Counted from the first letter of the stretch, positions 1-11,994 are shown. The stretch: DNA of 64,000 nt from Cotesia glomerata (GCF_020080835.1 NC_058161.1:4092001-4156000), one strand, 5' to 3'. Made by a program: numbers and translations. The notes: a model not told the origin generated them from the sequence alone.

Positions 1-1420
1 TCCAATCATTTGGACGTGTGTAAATGGATTAGTAGGAAGAAATATAATTGCGTTAAAAGAAAACGTTTATCAAGCACTTTCAATTAGTATTTATTCATAG
101 TACTTGATGAGTATTTATTGGAGAATTAATTAAAATTAATTTTGCTGATATTTGATAATTTTAAGAATTTTTTTGATAAATAAATATGAAAATTAATGAC
201 AATAAAGTTAGCCGACATCTACAAATTTTTAGAATTTTTTTTATTGAAAAAATTATTTTAAAAAAATTAATTGAAAAAATTTCACATGTAGAAAGTTTTA
301 AAAATTATAGGTGCAATTTTGTAAAAATATTTTTTTTTTCTAATTTAATTAATAAAAAAAAATCAAAAATTGTTGAACGTCGGTTAATTTTAATGACATG
401 AAAATTAATTTAGTATATATTTAATAATATTAAGAATTTTATTTCAAATAAATTATGGCAAAAAAAATAAAACATGCAATTTTTTTTAAATAATTTTTTT
501 GATAAATAAAATTAAAAAATTGTTAAGAGACGGATAACTTTAATGACATTAAATAAATTATGTCAAAAAAAATGAGTAAAAATAATTGACATGCAGAAAT
601 TTTAAAAAATAAAAAATGCAATTTTTTTAAAATAATTTTTTTGTTAAATAAAATTAAAAAATTGTAAAGTGACAGGTAATTTTAATATCACGGAGAATTA
701 TTATGATACTAAAATTAGCTAACATTTGGTAATTTTTTTTTAAACAAAAAATTATTTTTAAAAAGTTTGCACTTGTAATTTTTTTTTTTAATTTCTGAAT
801 GTGGAATTTTTATGAAAATTAATTTATCATATATTTAATAATTTTATTACTTATAAATTATGGAAAAAAAAGTTGACGTGTAATAATTAAAAAAAAATAA
901 AAAATGCAATTTTTTAGAACAAATTTTTTTGTTAAATAAAATTAAAAAATTGTCAAGTGACAGCTAACTTTAATATCATGGAGAATTTTTATGATGCTAA
1001 AAGCAGCTGATATTTGTTATTTTTTTTTACTTTTATTTAGTAAAAAATTGCATTTATATTTCTTTCTAATTTTTACAAGTAAAAATTTCTTCTTTAATTT
1101 TTTATATTATTGTTTATTTAAAAAAAAATCCCAAAGCTTGTCAAATTTCTATTTATTTAATTATAATTATTTATTTATCTAATTTATTTTATTTTAAAAA
1201 AAAAATAATTTTTTATTTATTAAAAATGAATTAACTTTTAAAAAATTGCATTTATATTTTTTTATAATTTTTACAAATGAAAATTTCTTCTTTAATTTTT
1301 TTGTAATTGTTTATTTTTTAAAAAATCCTAAAGGTTGTTAAATCTCTATTGATTTAATTATAATTATTTATTTATCTAATTTATTATTATTATTTTTTTT
1401 TAGAATTTTATGAAGAAATA
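1..1420. repeat. Very AT-rich block with several MITE-A copies and a ~200-bp tandem duplication
   Basis: Apart from the clear copy at 196-399, diverged relatives recur (about 400-720 and 720-1000), each with a GACATG-type segment, a GCAATTTTTT segment and a terminal CTAACTTTAATRTCA-like end. From about 1030 to 1400 a segment starting TTGCATTTATATTT occurs twice in tandem. No gene is visible. Confidence 0.6.
196..399. mobile_element. MITE-A copy 1 (204 bp, 8-bp TSD)
   Basis: Terminal inverted repeats ATGACAATAAAGTTAGCC at the left and the complement of ATGTCATTAAAATTAACC at the right. Flanked by the perfect 8-bp direct repeat GAAAATTA (188-195 and 400-407). An 8-bp duplication is characteristic of hAT-type transposons. 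No transposase. Confidence 0.75.
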
Positions 1421-1785
1421 GAACAGCTGAGACAATTATTTTGGTAATAAAGTTTATTTATCTTCTCAACTCTTTTCTAGAATCTTATCTCCATGCGAAT
1501 TGATAAAAAAAAATTCTATGTCAATCTATTAGATTTTTAATTTAATAAATGGGTGTGTATATTTACTTTTGATTTATTTTTCTCGGCTATAAAAAATGTA
1601 CGTCATTAATTGGTATAAAATGGAATTTAGTATTATTTATTCAGTCTCAAGTATTTTTCTTTAATTTACACTTGCTAAGATTTGGCATTAAAATTAATTC
1701 AATTGTTGAATAATAATCGAATGAGTAAATACAAAATGATACATACAAAAAATTTTATTTCTAGTGAGCAAAATAATTATTGCCT

Positions 1786-2305
1786 TTTAAATTAAAGCTT
1801 GCTTATGTTTTAGGTTATCACAATTTTTAACTGGGAAGAATATAAAAAAATGGAATACTGAATAATTATTCTAAAATTAAAAATAACTCAAAAAATAAAA
1901 ATAAATATAATTAAATAGATTTCTAATTTCAGCGTTAAAATTCTAAAAAAACATTAAAAGTTGGTTATGTTTCAGGTTATTACAATTTTTAACTGAGAAG
2001 AATATAAAAAAATGGGATTCCCAGGAATTTTACAAAAATGGATTTTGTCAACTAGCCCCCTCTACCTTAAAACCCAATCGATTTTCAAATAAAACTGAAT
2101 AATTATTCTAAAATTACAAATAACTTAAAAAATAAAAATAACTTTCTATTTTCAGCGTTAAAATTTTACAAAACATTAAAGTTTGGTTATGTTTTAGGTT
2201 ATCAGTTCTTAACCGGGAAGAATATAAAAAAAGGGGATTCCCAGGAATTTTACAAAAATGGGTTTTGTCAACTAGCGCACTCTACTTGAAAACCGAAATT
2301 TTAAA
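1786..2305. repeat. Tandem repeat, about 2.5 copies of a ~200-bp unit
   Basis: Units share the blocks GGTTATGTTTYAGGTTAT, AACTGGGAAGAATATAAAA and, in the last two, TTTTGTCAACTAGC. Copies are diverged. No coding potential. Confidence 0.75.
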
Positions 2306-2399
2306 TAAATTTTATAGAGTGTCAAGAAAATATTAATAAAATAATTTAAAAAGAAGAAATATAAAAAAAAAACCAAATTGACTCAACAATAATAAAAAG

Positions 2400-3370
2400 G
2401 AAATGAGTGTTCCTTTTATAAGTCAAACCCAAAAGGTAAACCACTTGTAGGCGTATGACAGCGAAAAATAATAAAATTATAGGAGGACGATGAGTTTCCG
2501 GAGGCTCGGGATGAATCAGAGTGGTACATTACAACGCTAATATTTCCAAGAAGATATTTTCTTTACATTGTCAGCAGATTCCTGATGTCTGGTAATTTTT
2601 TCCTGATAGAATGAATGTCATTATGAAGAATAATAACAACAGCAATAAATTTCAAGGCAGTTGGTGAGTAATAACGAGAGTTTATTGACGTATATTAATA
2701 CATATTTGCATGTATAGTATTAGTCTTAGTAAAATGAATTTAATTTATTGAAATTAAAATTCAATTGTCTAGAAATTAGGTTGCACGAAGAAGTATTGAT
2801 CGAGATAAATGAGGGACAATTCGTCACGGTGTCACGGCGGAAGACTATGTAAACAGAGCCGAAATTCAGGTGATCGATACAATAGAGTCATCTTCATTGT
2901 ATTGGAGGTGACTCTGATAGTGATGGTGATGGTAAATAAAGGGCCTAGGCCCTTACTAAGAGAAGGAGCCTAAACAAGGTGAGACTTTGAGACCAGGCCA
3001 CCAGGTTGTTGGCTATTGCTATTAGACCTCCTTGACCCGGATTCTATCGGGACAATGTGTTACCATATCACTGTTCTATGTGTTACACACTGCAGACTGT
3101 ATGGAAGAAGAATAATATTCGTGTCACAAATGGATTCATTGTTGTATTCAAATTACCTCGGGTTCGAGTCAACACTTTGCCGTTCTGTGGAAGTAAAAAC
3201 AGACACCAGACACGAACCGGATATGTTTAATTCAAATCTCTTTCTCATTCAAATCTCTTTCTATCTCATCTCGAGTCTGTTTAATGCTGATGCAGAAACT
3301 ATTGATTGAAGGTTAATGCTTTTTGATATTTTTGGAAATTTTAAATTAAATGAAGTAATATTCATACTTA
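2400..3370. other. Unique, GC-richer non-repetitive segment of unknown role
   Basis: About 1 kb of single-copy-looking sequence with clearly higher GC than its flanks, strongest at 2790-3230, including the perfect palindrome AAGGGCCTAGGCCCTT near 2939. A plus-strand frame of 97 codons at 3016-3309 has no recognisable domain and no splice context, so I do not call a gene. It could be a regulatory region or untranslated exon. Confidence 0.3.
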
Positions 3371-3649
3371 ATTACCCGAGAAAAAATATTTATATATAAT
3401 TATATATATTTATATATAAATTGGTTATAAATGATTATATATGAAAAATGGCCAAATATAATCATATCTAATTATATATAATTATATATAACTATATATA
3501 ATTATATACAACAATATTTAATTATATATTTATTACATCTAATTAATTATTGGGTTAATTTTATGGATAGAATATTTAATATGGCCCTACGCAATTCTGT
3601 GTAACCAATTAAAATGCAAAAAAAAAATATCTAGATATAATTTTATAGC

Positions 3650-3721
3650 TATAACACCAACGGTCACCCATCCAATTATTAACCCTGCTCAATGCTGCTT
3701 AACTTTGGTGATCTCCGTGAG
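3650..3721 (-). pseudogene. 5S rRNA-derived remnant (3' two-thirds)
   Basis: On the minus strand GATCACCAAAGTTAAGCAGC, then GGTTAATAATTGGATGGGTG and ACCG closely match the internal control region and 3' half of arthropod 5S rRNA, including box C. A T-run of ten, like a Pol III terminator, lies just downstream near 3618. The 5' third is not recognisable. It could be a 5S pseudogene or the head of a 5S-derived SINE. Confidence 0.65.
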
Positions 3722-3735
3722 TCTTGAAGTGTCTG

Positions 3736-4048
3736 TTTTTTTTTTTTTTTTTAAAGAAGTTTATTTGCATATGAAAAAAATACATTTTTGTGTTATAATA
3801 AGCTGCAAACTAAAAACTTAAAAACTAGCTTTACGACATTATACACTTTGGTTTTAACTTAGTTACTAGTCTCCTTGATTGGAGCAGTTAAAACTAATTC
3901 TTATTTCCAGAAAAAAAAAAATTTCTATTTGTTTTTATTTTATTGTTTTTAGAATTTAATAGTTCTAACTTATTGGCAATTAGTAATCCTCCTGGATGCT
4001 AATTTTTATTATAATAATTAATGGAAAACTTTTCTTATAAAAACCATT
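3736..4048 (-). mobile_element. 5'-truncated retroposon with poly-A tail and 14-bp TSD
   Basis: Flanked by the identical direct repeat TCTTGAAGTGTCTG (3722-3735 and 4049-4062). The insert begins (plus strand) with a T-run, i.e. an A-tail on the minus strand. These are the marks of target-primed LINE insertion. It splits the sequence that carries the 5S-derived remnant. No reverse-transcriptase sequence remains. Confidence 0.8.
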
Positions 4049-4402
4049 TCTTGAAGTGTCTGTCTGCTGTGCTGCTGTCTTAGATGATAATGATTCTATG
4101 ATCTACATAATGTATCATATGAGTTTATCATAAATGGAATATAAAAATTGATTTTAATATATATTTGGATAGTCATTATTCATAATTTATTTATTTTACC
4201 AAATTTCATTATAATATAACACTTATTTAAATAATAAAATAAATAATGATTTTACTATTAGGTAGTAGCAGAGCAGGCCAAAACATCTCATAGGAAATGT
4301 GACAAATTTTGTATTTCAGAATTATTTAAACGTAATTATAAACATCATTTTACACTTTTTGTGATTACCAAAAAAAAATTTTTTTTAAAGAAAAAATTTT
4401 TT

Positions 4403-4602
4403 TCTCCCCTCCGGGCGGAAAGCGTCAATTTTCTGCCCGCTGCGCTAAATGAAAATGCCGCTTTCCGCCTCCGTCGAGGAGAAAAATAGTATTCTCACCA
4501 CGGGCAGGAAATAAGAAAGCCTCAGATCACATGTTTGTCGACCTCGGCTTCGCCTCGGTCAACAATTACATGTAATCTGAGACATTTCTTATTTTCCTGC
4601 CC
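4403..4602. repeat. Pair of adjacent GC-rich hairpins
   Basis: First inverted repeat at 4403-4485: GGGCGGAAAGCG pairs with CGCTTTCCGCC. Second at 4502-4602: GGGCAGGAAATAAGAAA pairs with TTTCTTATTTTCCTGCCC, with inner CTCAGAT/ATCTGAG and ACATGT arms. Strikingly GC-rich within an ATATAATTAT array, so probably inserted MITEs. Confidence 0.75.
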
Positions 4603-5740
4603 TAGGTAAGAAATATACTATATATCTGTTAATTATATATAAGCATATATACTTATATATAATTATATATGGGACTATATACAATCTTGCATGGCTGTAT
4701 ATTGCTCCATATATAGTCATATATAATTATATATGATTATATATAACCTCATATACAATTCCATATATAATCATGTATGATTATATATAATTCTATATAC
4801 TTATATATAATTGTATATGGAACTATATATAATCCTGTATGGTTGTATATTGCTCCATATATAGTCATATATAATTATATATGATTATATATAACCTCAT
4901 ATACAAGTCCATATATAATTATGTATGATCATATATAATTGTATATAATTATATATATGATTCCATAAATAATCATATATGATTATATACAATTATATAT
5001 AATTATATAGAAACATTTTTTCTCGGGTATTTTTATCAGGGTTGACTATGCCATTTTATTTTATTTTTTGTCGTATACTTTACTCTAATTAATTTATTAC
5101 TTGGTCAAACTTTACCTCTCTGCATTATTGTAATAAGGATTGTATCCTAATGGACGCAAAAATTATTATAATTCATTAAATGATGCACTAGAGGTAAAAG
5201 ATTTTTTTATCGTAATCTTCGGTCAATTTATCACTTTTTTATTGTGTTATTTTATTTCATTAGTTATCTTGTTAGTGTTATCGATGTTATGATAACGTAC
5301 TTTTACTATACACGCCTAAAATACGGGTTTTTACGTTGATTTCATTGTTGATTATTTTTTACTTACATTTTTTCGTCATCTACTGTTAATATTTTCTTTT
5401 TAACTGAAGGTTAAAGTTCATTTTTATTTTACAATTAGGTTTTTACGTTTTTTTATTAAAATTTTATGTATTGCCTAATTTTCACTAAAAAAATATGCAT
5501 AATACTTTCTTCTTCAAAAAGAAGAAATATTTTTGGTAAATATTTACAAGTGAAAAATTATTTACTAGGTGAAAAATTAATATTTGCACATTTTTTTTTA
5601 ATCTGCTTGGTTTTACGCCGTATTTATGATAAAAAATGTCGTAAAAAAAAACAATAAAGATTTCGAAATCTTCATAGTCTTGAATTAAGGAAAAAAATTT
5701 TTAATCAAACAAAATTGACTCAAATTTTTGAAGTAAAAAT

Positions 5741-6201
5741 TTGGTAATTATTTACAAGTGGGGTCCACCATATTTTTGGCCATATCTAAGTGAAAAATTG
5801 ACATTTTTTATTATGCTTGGTTTTACGGCACATTTATGATAAAAAATGTCGTAAAAGAAAAAAATTAAGATTTCGATAGCTTTTTTTGCCTTTAAAAGTT
5901 AAAAAAAATTTTGGCTCTCATGTTTTTTGGATAAAATTTATATTTCATCTTTTTTTTATGTTTTTAATATATATTTTTTTGGAAAGTACATAAAAAAACA
6001 AACAATTGAAAAAAAAAGTTGAATATTACAATTTTGTAAAAAACTTTTGAATTTTTTTGAAAAATTGTAATAATCAATTTTTTTTTTTCAATTGTTCATT
6101 TTTTTGTTTTTTTTTAAAAAAAAAAATAATTTAATAAAATCAAATAGAAATTTCGTTCAAAAAAATGAAAATGAAAATTACCCACTTGTAAATATTTACC
6201 A
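5741..6201. mobile_element. MITE-C copy 1 (~460 bp, palindromic)
   Basis: Ends TTGGTAATTATTTACAAGTG and the complement of TGGTAAATATTTACAAGTG form terminal inverted repeats; the interior is also self-complementary (AACAATTGAAAAAA against its complement). A second copy lies at 49232-49702. A partial relative precedes it at about 5540-5690. Confidence 0.65.
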
Positions 6202-6213
6202 TTTTTTTTTATT

Positions 6214-7501
6214 ATAAATCTTAGAAGAAAAAAAAATGTTTGATCAGTTTTATAAAATTAAAAATCCTGACTAACATTTAAAATAATTAATTTTTAATTT
6301 AAATTTCATTTAAAAAACCTTAAGAATAATTTATTTGTTTTAAAAAAACAATAAATAATTGTAAAACAACAATAAAATGCAAAAGAGGATATTGTAAAGT
6401 CGATAAATGTATTTTAAAACTCGAGACTATTTAATATTTTTTATTCAAACTAAATAAAACGTAGATTACAGTAAACTTCATTCTGGAAATACTTAAACTG
6501 TCAATGACACGAAACACGAAACAGACAAAAAATGAAACAAATTTAACTAACAAAGAGTGTATACTAATTCTACCTCGAAAGTAAGAGTCGAAAATGTATG
6601 TATGTATTAATACTATTTATTATTATTATTTTTAAGGGATCAACGAAATTTGAATGCTGACTTAATTCTGTCTTGTGATGTCCCGATGTCTACAAAGATA
6701 CTTTTAAAGCAGCCAGTTACTCTTTTACTCTTTTTATTTGTATTTGTATTCAAAGTACGTCTGAATGAAGATACTAAGACGTTGAGAATACCGATTTGGA
6801 TTCTTCGACAAAGACCTCTCCAAGGTCGAGATCACAACTTATATCTCATTTCATTGGCAAATTCATCGCATCTTTGTTTCTATTTACTTTTTTCACATAA
6901 TCATCATCATTATTATTATAATAATTTCCTAAGCAAAAAAATTATTGATTGGAAGTCTTCAAAAACAAAATTTTTGAATATTTGCTAGAACTAGAGCTAA
7001 AAAATAATTAACTCACATTATCTTTTAAACGTTTCTTTTAAACTGTTATTTATAACAAATATAATTTTATATAAAAATTTTGATTTAATTATTATTACGT
7101 AAACTACACCGAAAAAAGTAAACTGTAAAATTCACTCGGATTCCGGTTAATTTTTATAGTTTCAAACAGTACAACGGACATCAGAGTGTCACAAATGTAA
7201 ATATTACAAAATTTAATGGAGAAAGTGTAAAAAATATCGAAAATTTGATTAGTAGCTGTCACTATAGTAAATAATGACTCTCTCATCTTAAAAAATTATT
7301 TTTTCAATTACGGAAAAATTCCCACTGAGTAGGTCCCCCCTTTCCCCTATCCGTTCTTTCCCAACTCCCTTAAAAAATTTGCTTTAATTTTACTAAGCGA
7401 ATATTACTGTTTGAAACAGTATTTTCTTCCATGTAAATAATAAATTGTAGCATTTAAATGATAAATATTATAAAGTGATTACTATAATCACGAGTTTACT
7501 G
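6214..7501. other. AT-rich unique spacer; no gene supported
   Basis: The segment 6640-6860 is somewhat richer in GC and lies in a plus-strand frame of 112 codons (6650-6988). That frame has no recognisable domain and trails into low complexity, so no gene is called. From about 7195 on, sequence is duplicated further right (7855-7955). Confidence 0.3.
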
Positions 7502-7781
7502 CACTGATAGAAGGATTTCTTAGCATTTAAGATGATTTCTTTGTATTTAAGAAATCATTTCTTAAACATCATTTTTTAGCATTTAAAAAATATTTCTTAG
7601 TATTTAAGAAATATTTCTTTGTATTTAAGAAATATTTCTTAGTATTTATAGTTCTTAATATTTAAGAAATATTTCTTTGTATTTAAGAAATATTTTTTAA
7701 ATATTAAGAAATGATGTTTAAGAAATGATTTCTTAAATACAAAGAAATCTTTTTAAATACTAAGAAATCCTTCTATAAGTG
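7502..7781. mobile_element. 280-bp MITE built of palindromic TTTAAGAAATATTTCTT units
   Basis: Termini CACTGATAGAAGGATTTCTT and the complement of CACTTATAGAAGGATTTCTT. The interior is a run of self-complementary TTTAAGAAATATTTCTT-type units. The related sequence at 9162-9340 lacks the insert, giving an empty site near 9282. Confidence 0.75.
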
Positions 7782-8200
7782 TGTTGAAAATGGTAATTTT
7801 TTCCAGTTGATCATTACTTATTATATAAATCGACTATTATTAATTACAAAGCTTAATGGAGAAAGTGTAAAAAACACAATTTATAATTTAATATCAAAAA
7901 TTTGATTAGTAGCTGTCACTATAGTAAATAATGACTCTCTCATCTTAAAAAATTACAGTTTCAAACAGTAAAAATTCCCGTTTTAATACATAGTTTGTAC
8001 TATGAGGAGAAGGGGAAGGTCTCAAACTCGGAGAATTTACCATTTGAAACAGTAAAAATTCTACTTTTAAAATATATATTTTACCAGTCCAAGCAAATCA
8101 ATAATTATAGTTTGATTTTTAGCGTTGCGTTTAAAATTTACCATTTTACTTTGTAAATATTGACGTTGCTTATATAGAAAATTTAGTAACTGTAGTTTAT

Positions 8201-9070
8201 ATTTTTAACTTCCCGCTAAGAAAATTGAAGATTTTCAAAAATCGGGAAGTTATTGTTTTCACCCCGTTTTGCAAAAATTGAGTTTTCATCAGATCTCGAC
8301 GTTTGAAGGTCACAGGAAGCTTCCCTGACTATCCCCGCGAGGTTGTCACGGTGTCTGTATGTATGTGTGTATGTGTGTGTGAAAGTATGTGAACCGCTTA
8401 TAACTTTTGAACGGCTTGACCGATTTCATCGCGGTTGGTGCCATTCGAAAGGGCTTGACCAAACTTAGATTTTGAAAACTATTTGGACCGATTCAGATCA
8501 ATAGATTTTGAGAAATCGTAAAAAAACTGAAAAAAAATTTTTTTTCAAATGTGGTTTTTTTGGAATAACTTTTAAACGGCTTAAAGGTTCAATTCCAAAA
8601 ACTAATCAGCTCTTAACCTCAAAAAACCACGTCGATCGCCACCAATCCGGTCAAAACCGGTTGATTCGTTCGAGAGATATCGTGAACGAAAGAAAACTGA
8701 AAAAAGTGTTTTTTCGGAATAACTCCAAAATTCCTAGCGTGATCAATTCAAAATTTGAGATTCTTTGTGAGGCTTGAAAAATTGCGTCGAATGCTTCTAA
8801 CCGCGTAAAAATCGGTTTATTCATTCAAAAGTTATTGCGGTTTAAAAATTCAAAAAATAGTGTCTTATCAAATCTCTATCAGACTTTTGAGCTCGAAGAG
8901 CTTTAAAGCATAGGAAAGCAATCTCTTTGAGCTCGGAGAGCTCAAAATAACCCATAAATTGTATTTTTGAGCTCGAAGAGCTCAAAAACGTCATTGGTGC
9001 AATTTTAAGCGCCTAAGTATGGAATTAGCGGGAAGTTGCAGGGATGGCCTTCAGGATCAACCGTTTTCCT
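8201..9070. mobile_element. Dispersed repeat D, copy 1 (~0.87 kb)
   Basis: Begins AACTTCCCGCTAAG and near its right end carries TTAGCGGGAAGTT, a 13-bp inverted repeat; a hairpin AACTTCCCG/CGGGAAGTT lies at the left end. It contains a short TG/TA microsatellite and three copies of the palindrome TTGAGCTCGAAGAGCTCAAA. A near-identical copy is at 14242-15150. An 89-codon frame in both copies is disrupted differently and looks non-coding. Confidence 0.8.
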
Positions 9071-9161
9071 AATTTTTTTCATATCATGCGATCTTTTTTT
9101 TGGTACGAAATGATAAATATCAAAGTTAAAATTCTTAATTATTATACTTTAACATTTTCGA

Positions 9162-9340
9162 CTTTTACAAAGCGAATATTACTGTTTGAAATAGTATTTT
9201 CTTCCATGTAAATAATAAATTGTAGCATTTAAATGATAAATATTATAAAGTGATTGTTAAAATCACGATTTTACTGTTTGAAATGGCAATATTTTCCAGT
9301 TGATCATTACTTATTATAAATCGACTGTTATTTATGACAA
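9162..9340. repeat. Duplicate of 7390-7840 lacking the MITE
   Basis: Shares AAGCGAATATTACTGTTTGA, then CTTCCATGTAAATAATAAAT and TTTTCCAGTTGATCATTACT with the left copy, with a few substitutions. It is therefore an older dispersed or segmental duplication. No coding potential. Confidence 0.75.
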
Positions 9341-9539
9341 TTTACTTCTTTCCGTCTGTTTAATTATCAAATAATTATTAAATCTTTAATTATCTATATG
9401 ATTTATTGTTCACCAAAATTTTATATTTTTTTACATGATACTATCCTATGTAAAATATTTTTGTATACACTTTAACATTCGAAATTTTCCTTGACATATA
9501 TTTCCAAATAAATAATAAACATTTTTTTGACAGCTAGAT

Positions 9540-9800
9540 GTTTCACCTAGTCATCAAAAATGTCTGCAAAAAATTCCACTAAATTTTCAATAATATTTGC
9601 TAACAAAAAAGAAGAGATAAAGATATTATCATCGATAACGAGTTTGAAATAAAAAGAGCACGAGAAGAAAAGGTCGCCCGAGTCCCCAGTCCTCAGTGAG
9701 TCATTAATTGGCGCGAAAAAATGCTGATTCAACGGCAGGAAGTAAATGCAGTCAATGTACATAAATCGAAGCCACGCGAGTATCTGACTCACTACAAATA
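9540..9800. promoter_or_regulatory. GC-richer unique patch with two AP-1-like sites
   Basis: Contains TGAGTCAT near 9699 and TGACTCAC near 9786 in otherwise AT-rich DNA. The 81-codon minus-strand frame here (9547-9792) has no recognisable domain. A regulatory role is only a guess. Confidence 0.2.
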
Positions 9801-10439
9801 ACTAAACATAAATATATATAATACCAAGATTTGATACAATAATTATTTCTTTCATATAATTTTATTAATCGGCGAACTTTACACTTTAGTGTAAGTTCGA
9901 GAACTATAATTTTAGTATTTTTATTATTATTATTATTTTTATTTAGATTTTTATCTACTAATTGCTTTGGAAAATTTAATTACATATTTATTGGGTGAAG
10001 AATATAAGGTAAATATGAGGATATTTTATGTGATATACAATTGAGTAACTTCCTTTGGTAAATATAATTTATAAAACAAATTAGATAAGATTTATTATTT
10101 TTACTTTCATTATCAAATAACAAAAGTGACATTATAATTTATTGAAGACAGCCTTCTATTTGTTTTTATTTATTTTATTTATTTCACGCGCAGTTAATTC
10201 ATGATTTGACAATAAAAACAACTAATTACAGGTGAATAAACAGACGTGATTTAATTATCATGTAATTAATTAAAAGCACGTGTATTTCAATGCTGGATGG
10301 AAGTTTTGTTGGGAAGAAATAGAAAAAGAAGAATATAGACAGAATTATGTGATTTTTTTTTTTTAGATGTATGATAAGAAATTGTTGAAGAAATGAGGAG
10401 TAATTATTACTATTATTAATTTTATCTTTTCATTTTTTT

Positions 10440-10735
10440 AAATAATAAGAGACAAAATGAAAATCACGCTGAAGAAATAGACACAAATAATTTGAGATGA
10501 AAAATTATAAAAATATGTTTGTTTATTTTTTTTAAGACTTTTTTTTAATGAGTGATAAAAAATGAAAAAATAGATACAAATTTGAGAAGAAAAATAATAA
10601 AAATATTTGTGTTTATTTTTTTTTAAGACTTTTTTAATAAGAGATAAAAAATGAAAATTACGCTGAAAAAATAGATACAAATTTAAGAAGAAAAATTATA
10701 AAAATATTTTTGTTTATTTTTTTTAAGACTGTATT
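10440..10735. repeat. Tandem repeat, three ~95-bp units
   Basis: Units run GAGATAAAAAATGAAAATTA, then CGCTGAAAAAATAGATACAA, then TTTGTTTATTTTTTTTAAGA with small differences. The minus-strand 80-codon frame across it is a by-product of the repeat. Confidence 0.8.
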
Positions 10736-10914
10736 AATTAGAGAAACAAAAAAGTAAAGAAGAAAACAAGAAGCACGCGAACGGAACGATGTTAATTCTT
10801 TTTTGTTCTAACTTGAATGCGTTAGATGAAAAATAGATAAAGAAGAAAAGAATAAGCACGTGGCTAAAACGATATTAATGTGTATTTTTTGTTCTGAGAT
10901 TTAAATCACTAGGA

Positions 10915-11034
10915 TTATCTAAGTCTATTTAATATTCCAATGACAGCAAATTCGTGTCCAGACTGTGGATCCGCGATTACCAAGGCCAGCAATAAACTCT
11001 CGACTCTTTTTCCACCATATATAATACTATTCTC
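10915..11034 (-). CDS. Weak candidate second exon of the secreted-protein gene
   Basis: After an ATCAG acceptor, a phase-0 frame of 39 codons ends in TAA. It includes YGGKR, a possible amidation plus dibasic cleavage signal, then VESLLLALVIADPQSGHEF. Phase fits the exon at 13416-13553. Against it: the upstream tract is poor in pyrimidines, and the plus strand is also open here (NSCPDCGSAITKASNK). I recognise neither reading. Confidence 0.2.
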   Translation of the reverse strand, partial: ENSIIYGGKRVESLLLALVIADPQSGHEFAVIGILNRLR

Positions 11035-11994
11035 CTGATTATTTCCGCGTCAAGGTACAATCCATACATTATTTACTATTTCTTAGTATCATCTTAAGGA
11101 TTACTGCTAAATATTGTTATTTTTCATCTTATCTGTAATTACACAGACTTTTATTTTCATTACTAGTCACGACTCACGTTCTATCGCTGAAGATATATAA
11201 GTTATTTTACTGGGACAAAGAATTATAATAAAATTAGGTAATTATCCAAATTGCTGAATTATTATCATTAAATTTTAACATTTTTTTTCAGCGTTTAATA
11301 TTTAGGACTCCGGAAGGTAATGCAGAGAAGATTTTTTAGGTAAAGGTCAACTATATATTGCGGCAGGTCGGACTTAGTAACATCGTCTACTACTCGCTGT
11401 CTGACCACGACATGCTCGGTCTGTAATCACTCGTACTTAATATTAACACTGCGGCAGTCTACTTCCTGTTCTCTTCTTATTCTATTTTATTCTATTTTAT
11501 TATGCTATATACTTCATCTTCTTATTTAATTCGTTCATTAAATTATAAGCTATTTCATATTTTTCTACATTCCGGGAATCATTTAGACAATTGACGTTAA
11601 TTTTTTAGTCTATACTTTTTATTAAGATTAATTATTTATTTAATTGACTCAATATTACTTTATAAACAACTAAATAAATAGATAAAATTAGTTAAAAGTT
11701 ATTGTAGATAGTTCTTTGTGATTGCAATGTTATCGAAGGTTACTAAATCGAATCATTGTAAACTTTGTTAGACTATAATCTATGTTTGAATTGTTTACGT
11801 CATTTAAATCATTGAAGTTTTTTTCTTTTATTCTGCAGTTTAGGATTTTTTTTTTTATTTTTATTGGAAAATTAAATTAAAACTTTATCAACTATTAAAT
11901 AAATAATTATTATAAAGAAGAAATAATAGAAATATTTTTTTTTCAGGTTGAGTTTTAAAAAATTAATGCGAAGAAAAATTTTTTATACAAAAAA

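Larger units (their letters stand above)
3373..5029. mobile_element. Composite foldback element with TACCCGAGAAAAAAT termini
   Basis: The left end TACCCGAGAAAAAAT is mirrored at the right by ATTTTTTCTCGGGTA-like sequence. Just inside each end lie arrays of a ~10-bp ATATAATTAT-type repeat (about 3388-3540 and 4610-5010). The centre holds a 5S-derived remnant, a retroposon and two GC-rich hairpins. Whether this is one element or nested insertions is inference. Confidence 0.55.

Noticed and set aside
3016..3309. 97-codon plus-strand frame
   Set aside because: No similarity recognised and no supporting signals; kept as an unexplained unique segment.
6650..6988. 112-codon plus-strand frame
   Set aside because: No recognisable domain, ends in low complexity, no splice or promoter context; the GC rise is noted instead.
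8508..8777. 89-codon frame also found at 14,626-14,853
   Set aside because: It lies in repeat D; the copies start differently, and no known domain is visible.
10438..10680. 80-codon minus-strand frame with repeated YFFIFY-type text
   Set aside because: It is a tandem DNA repeat read in one frame.
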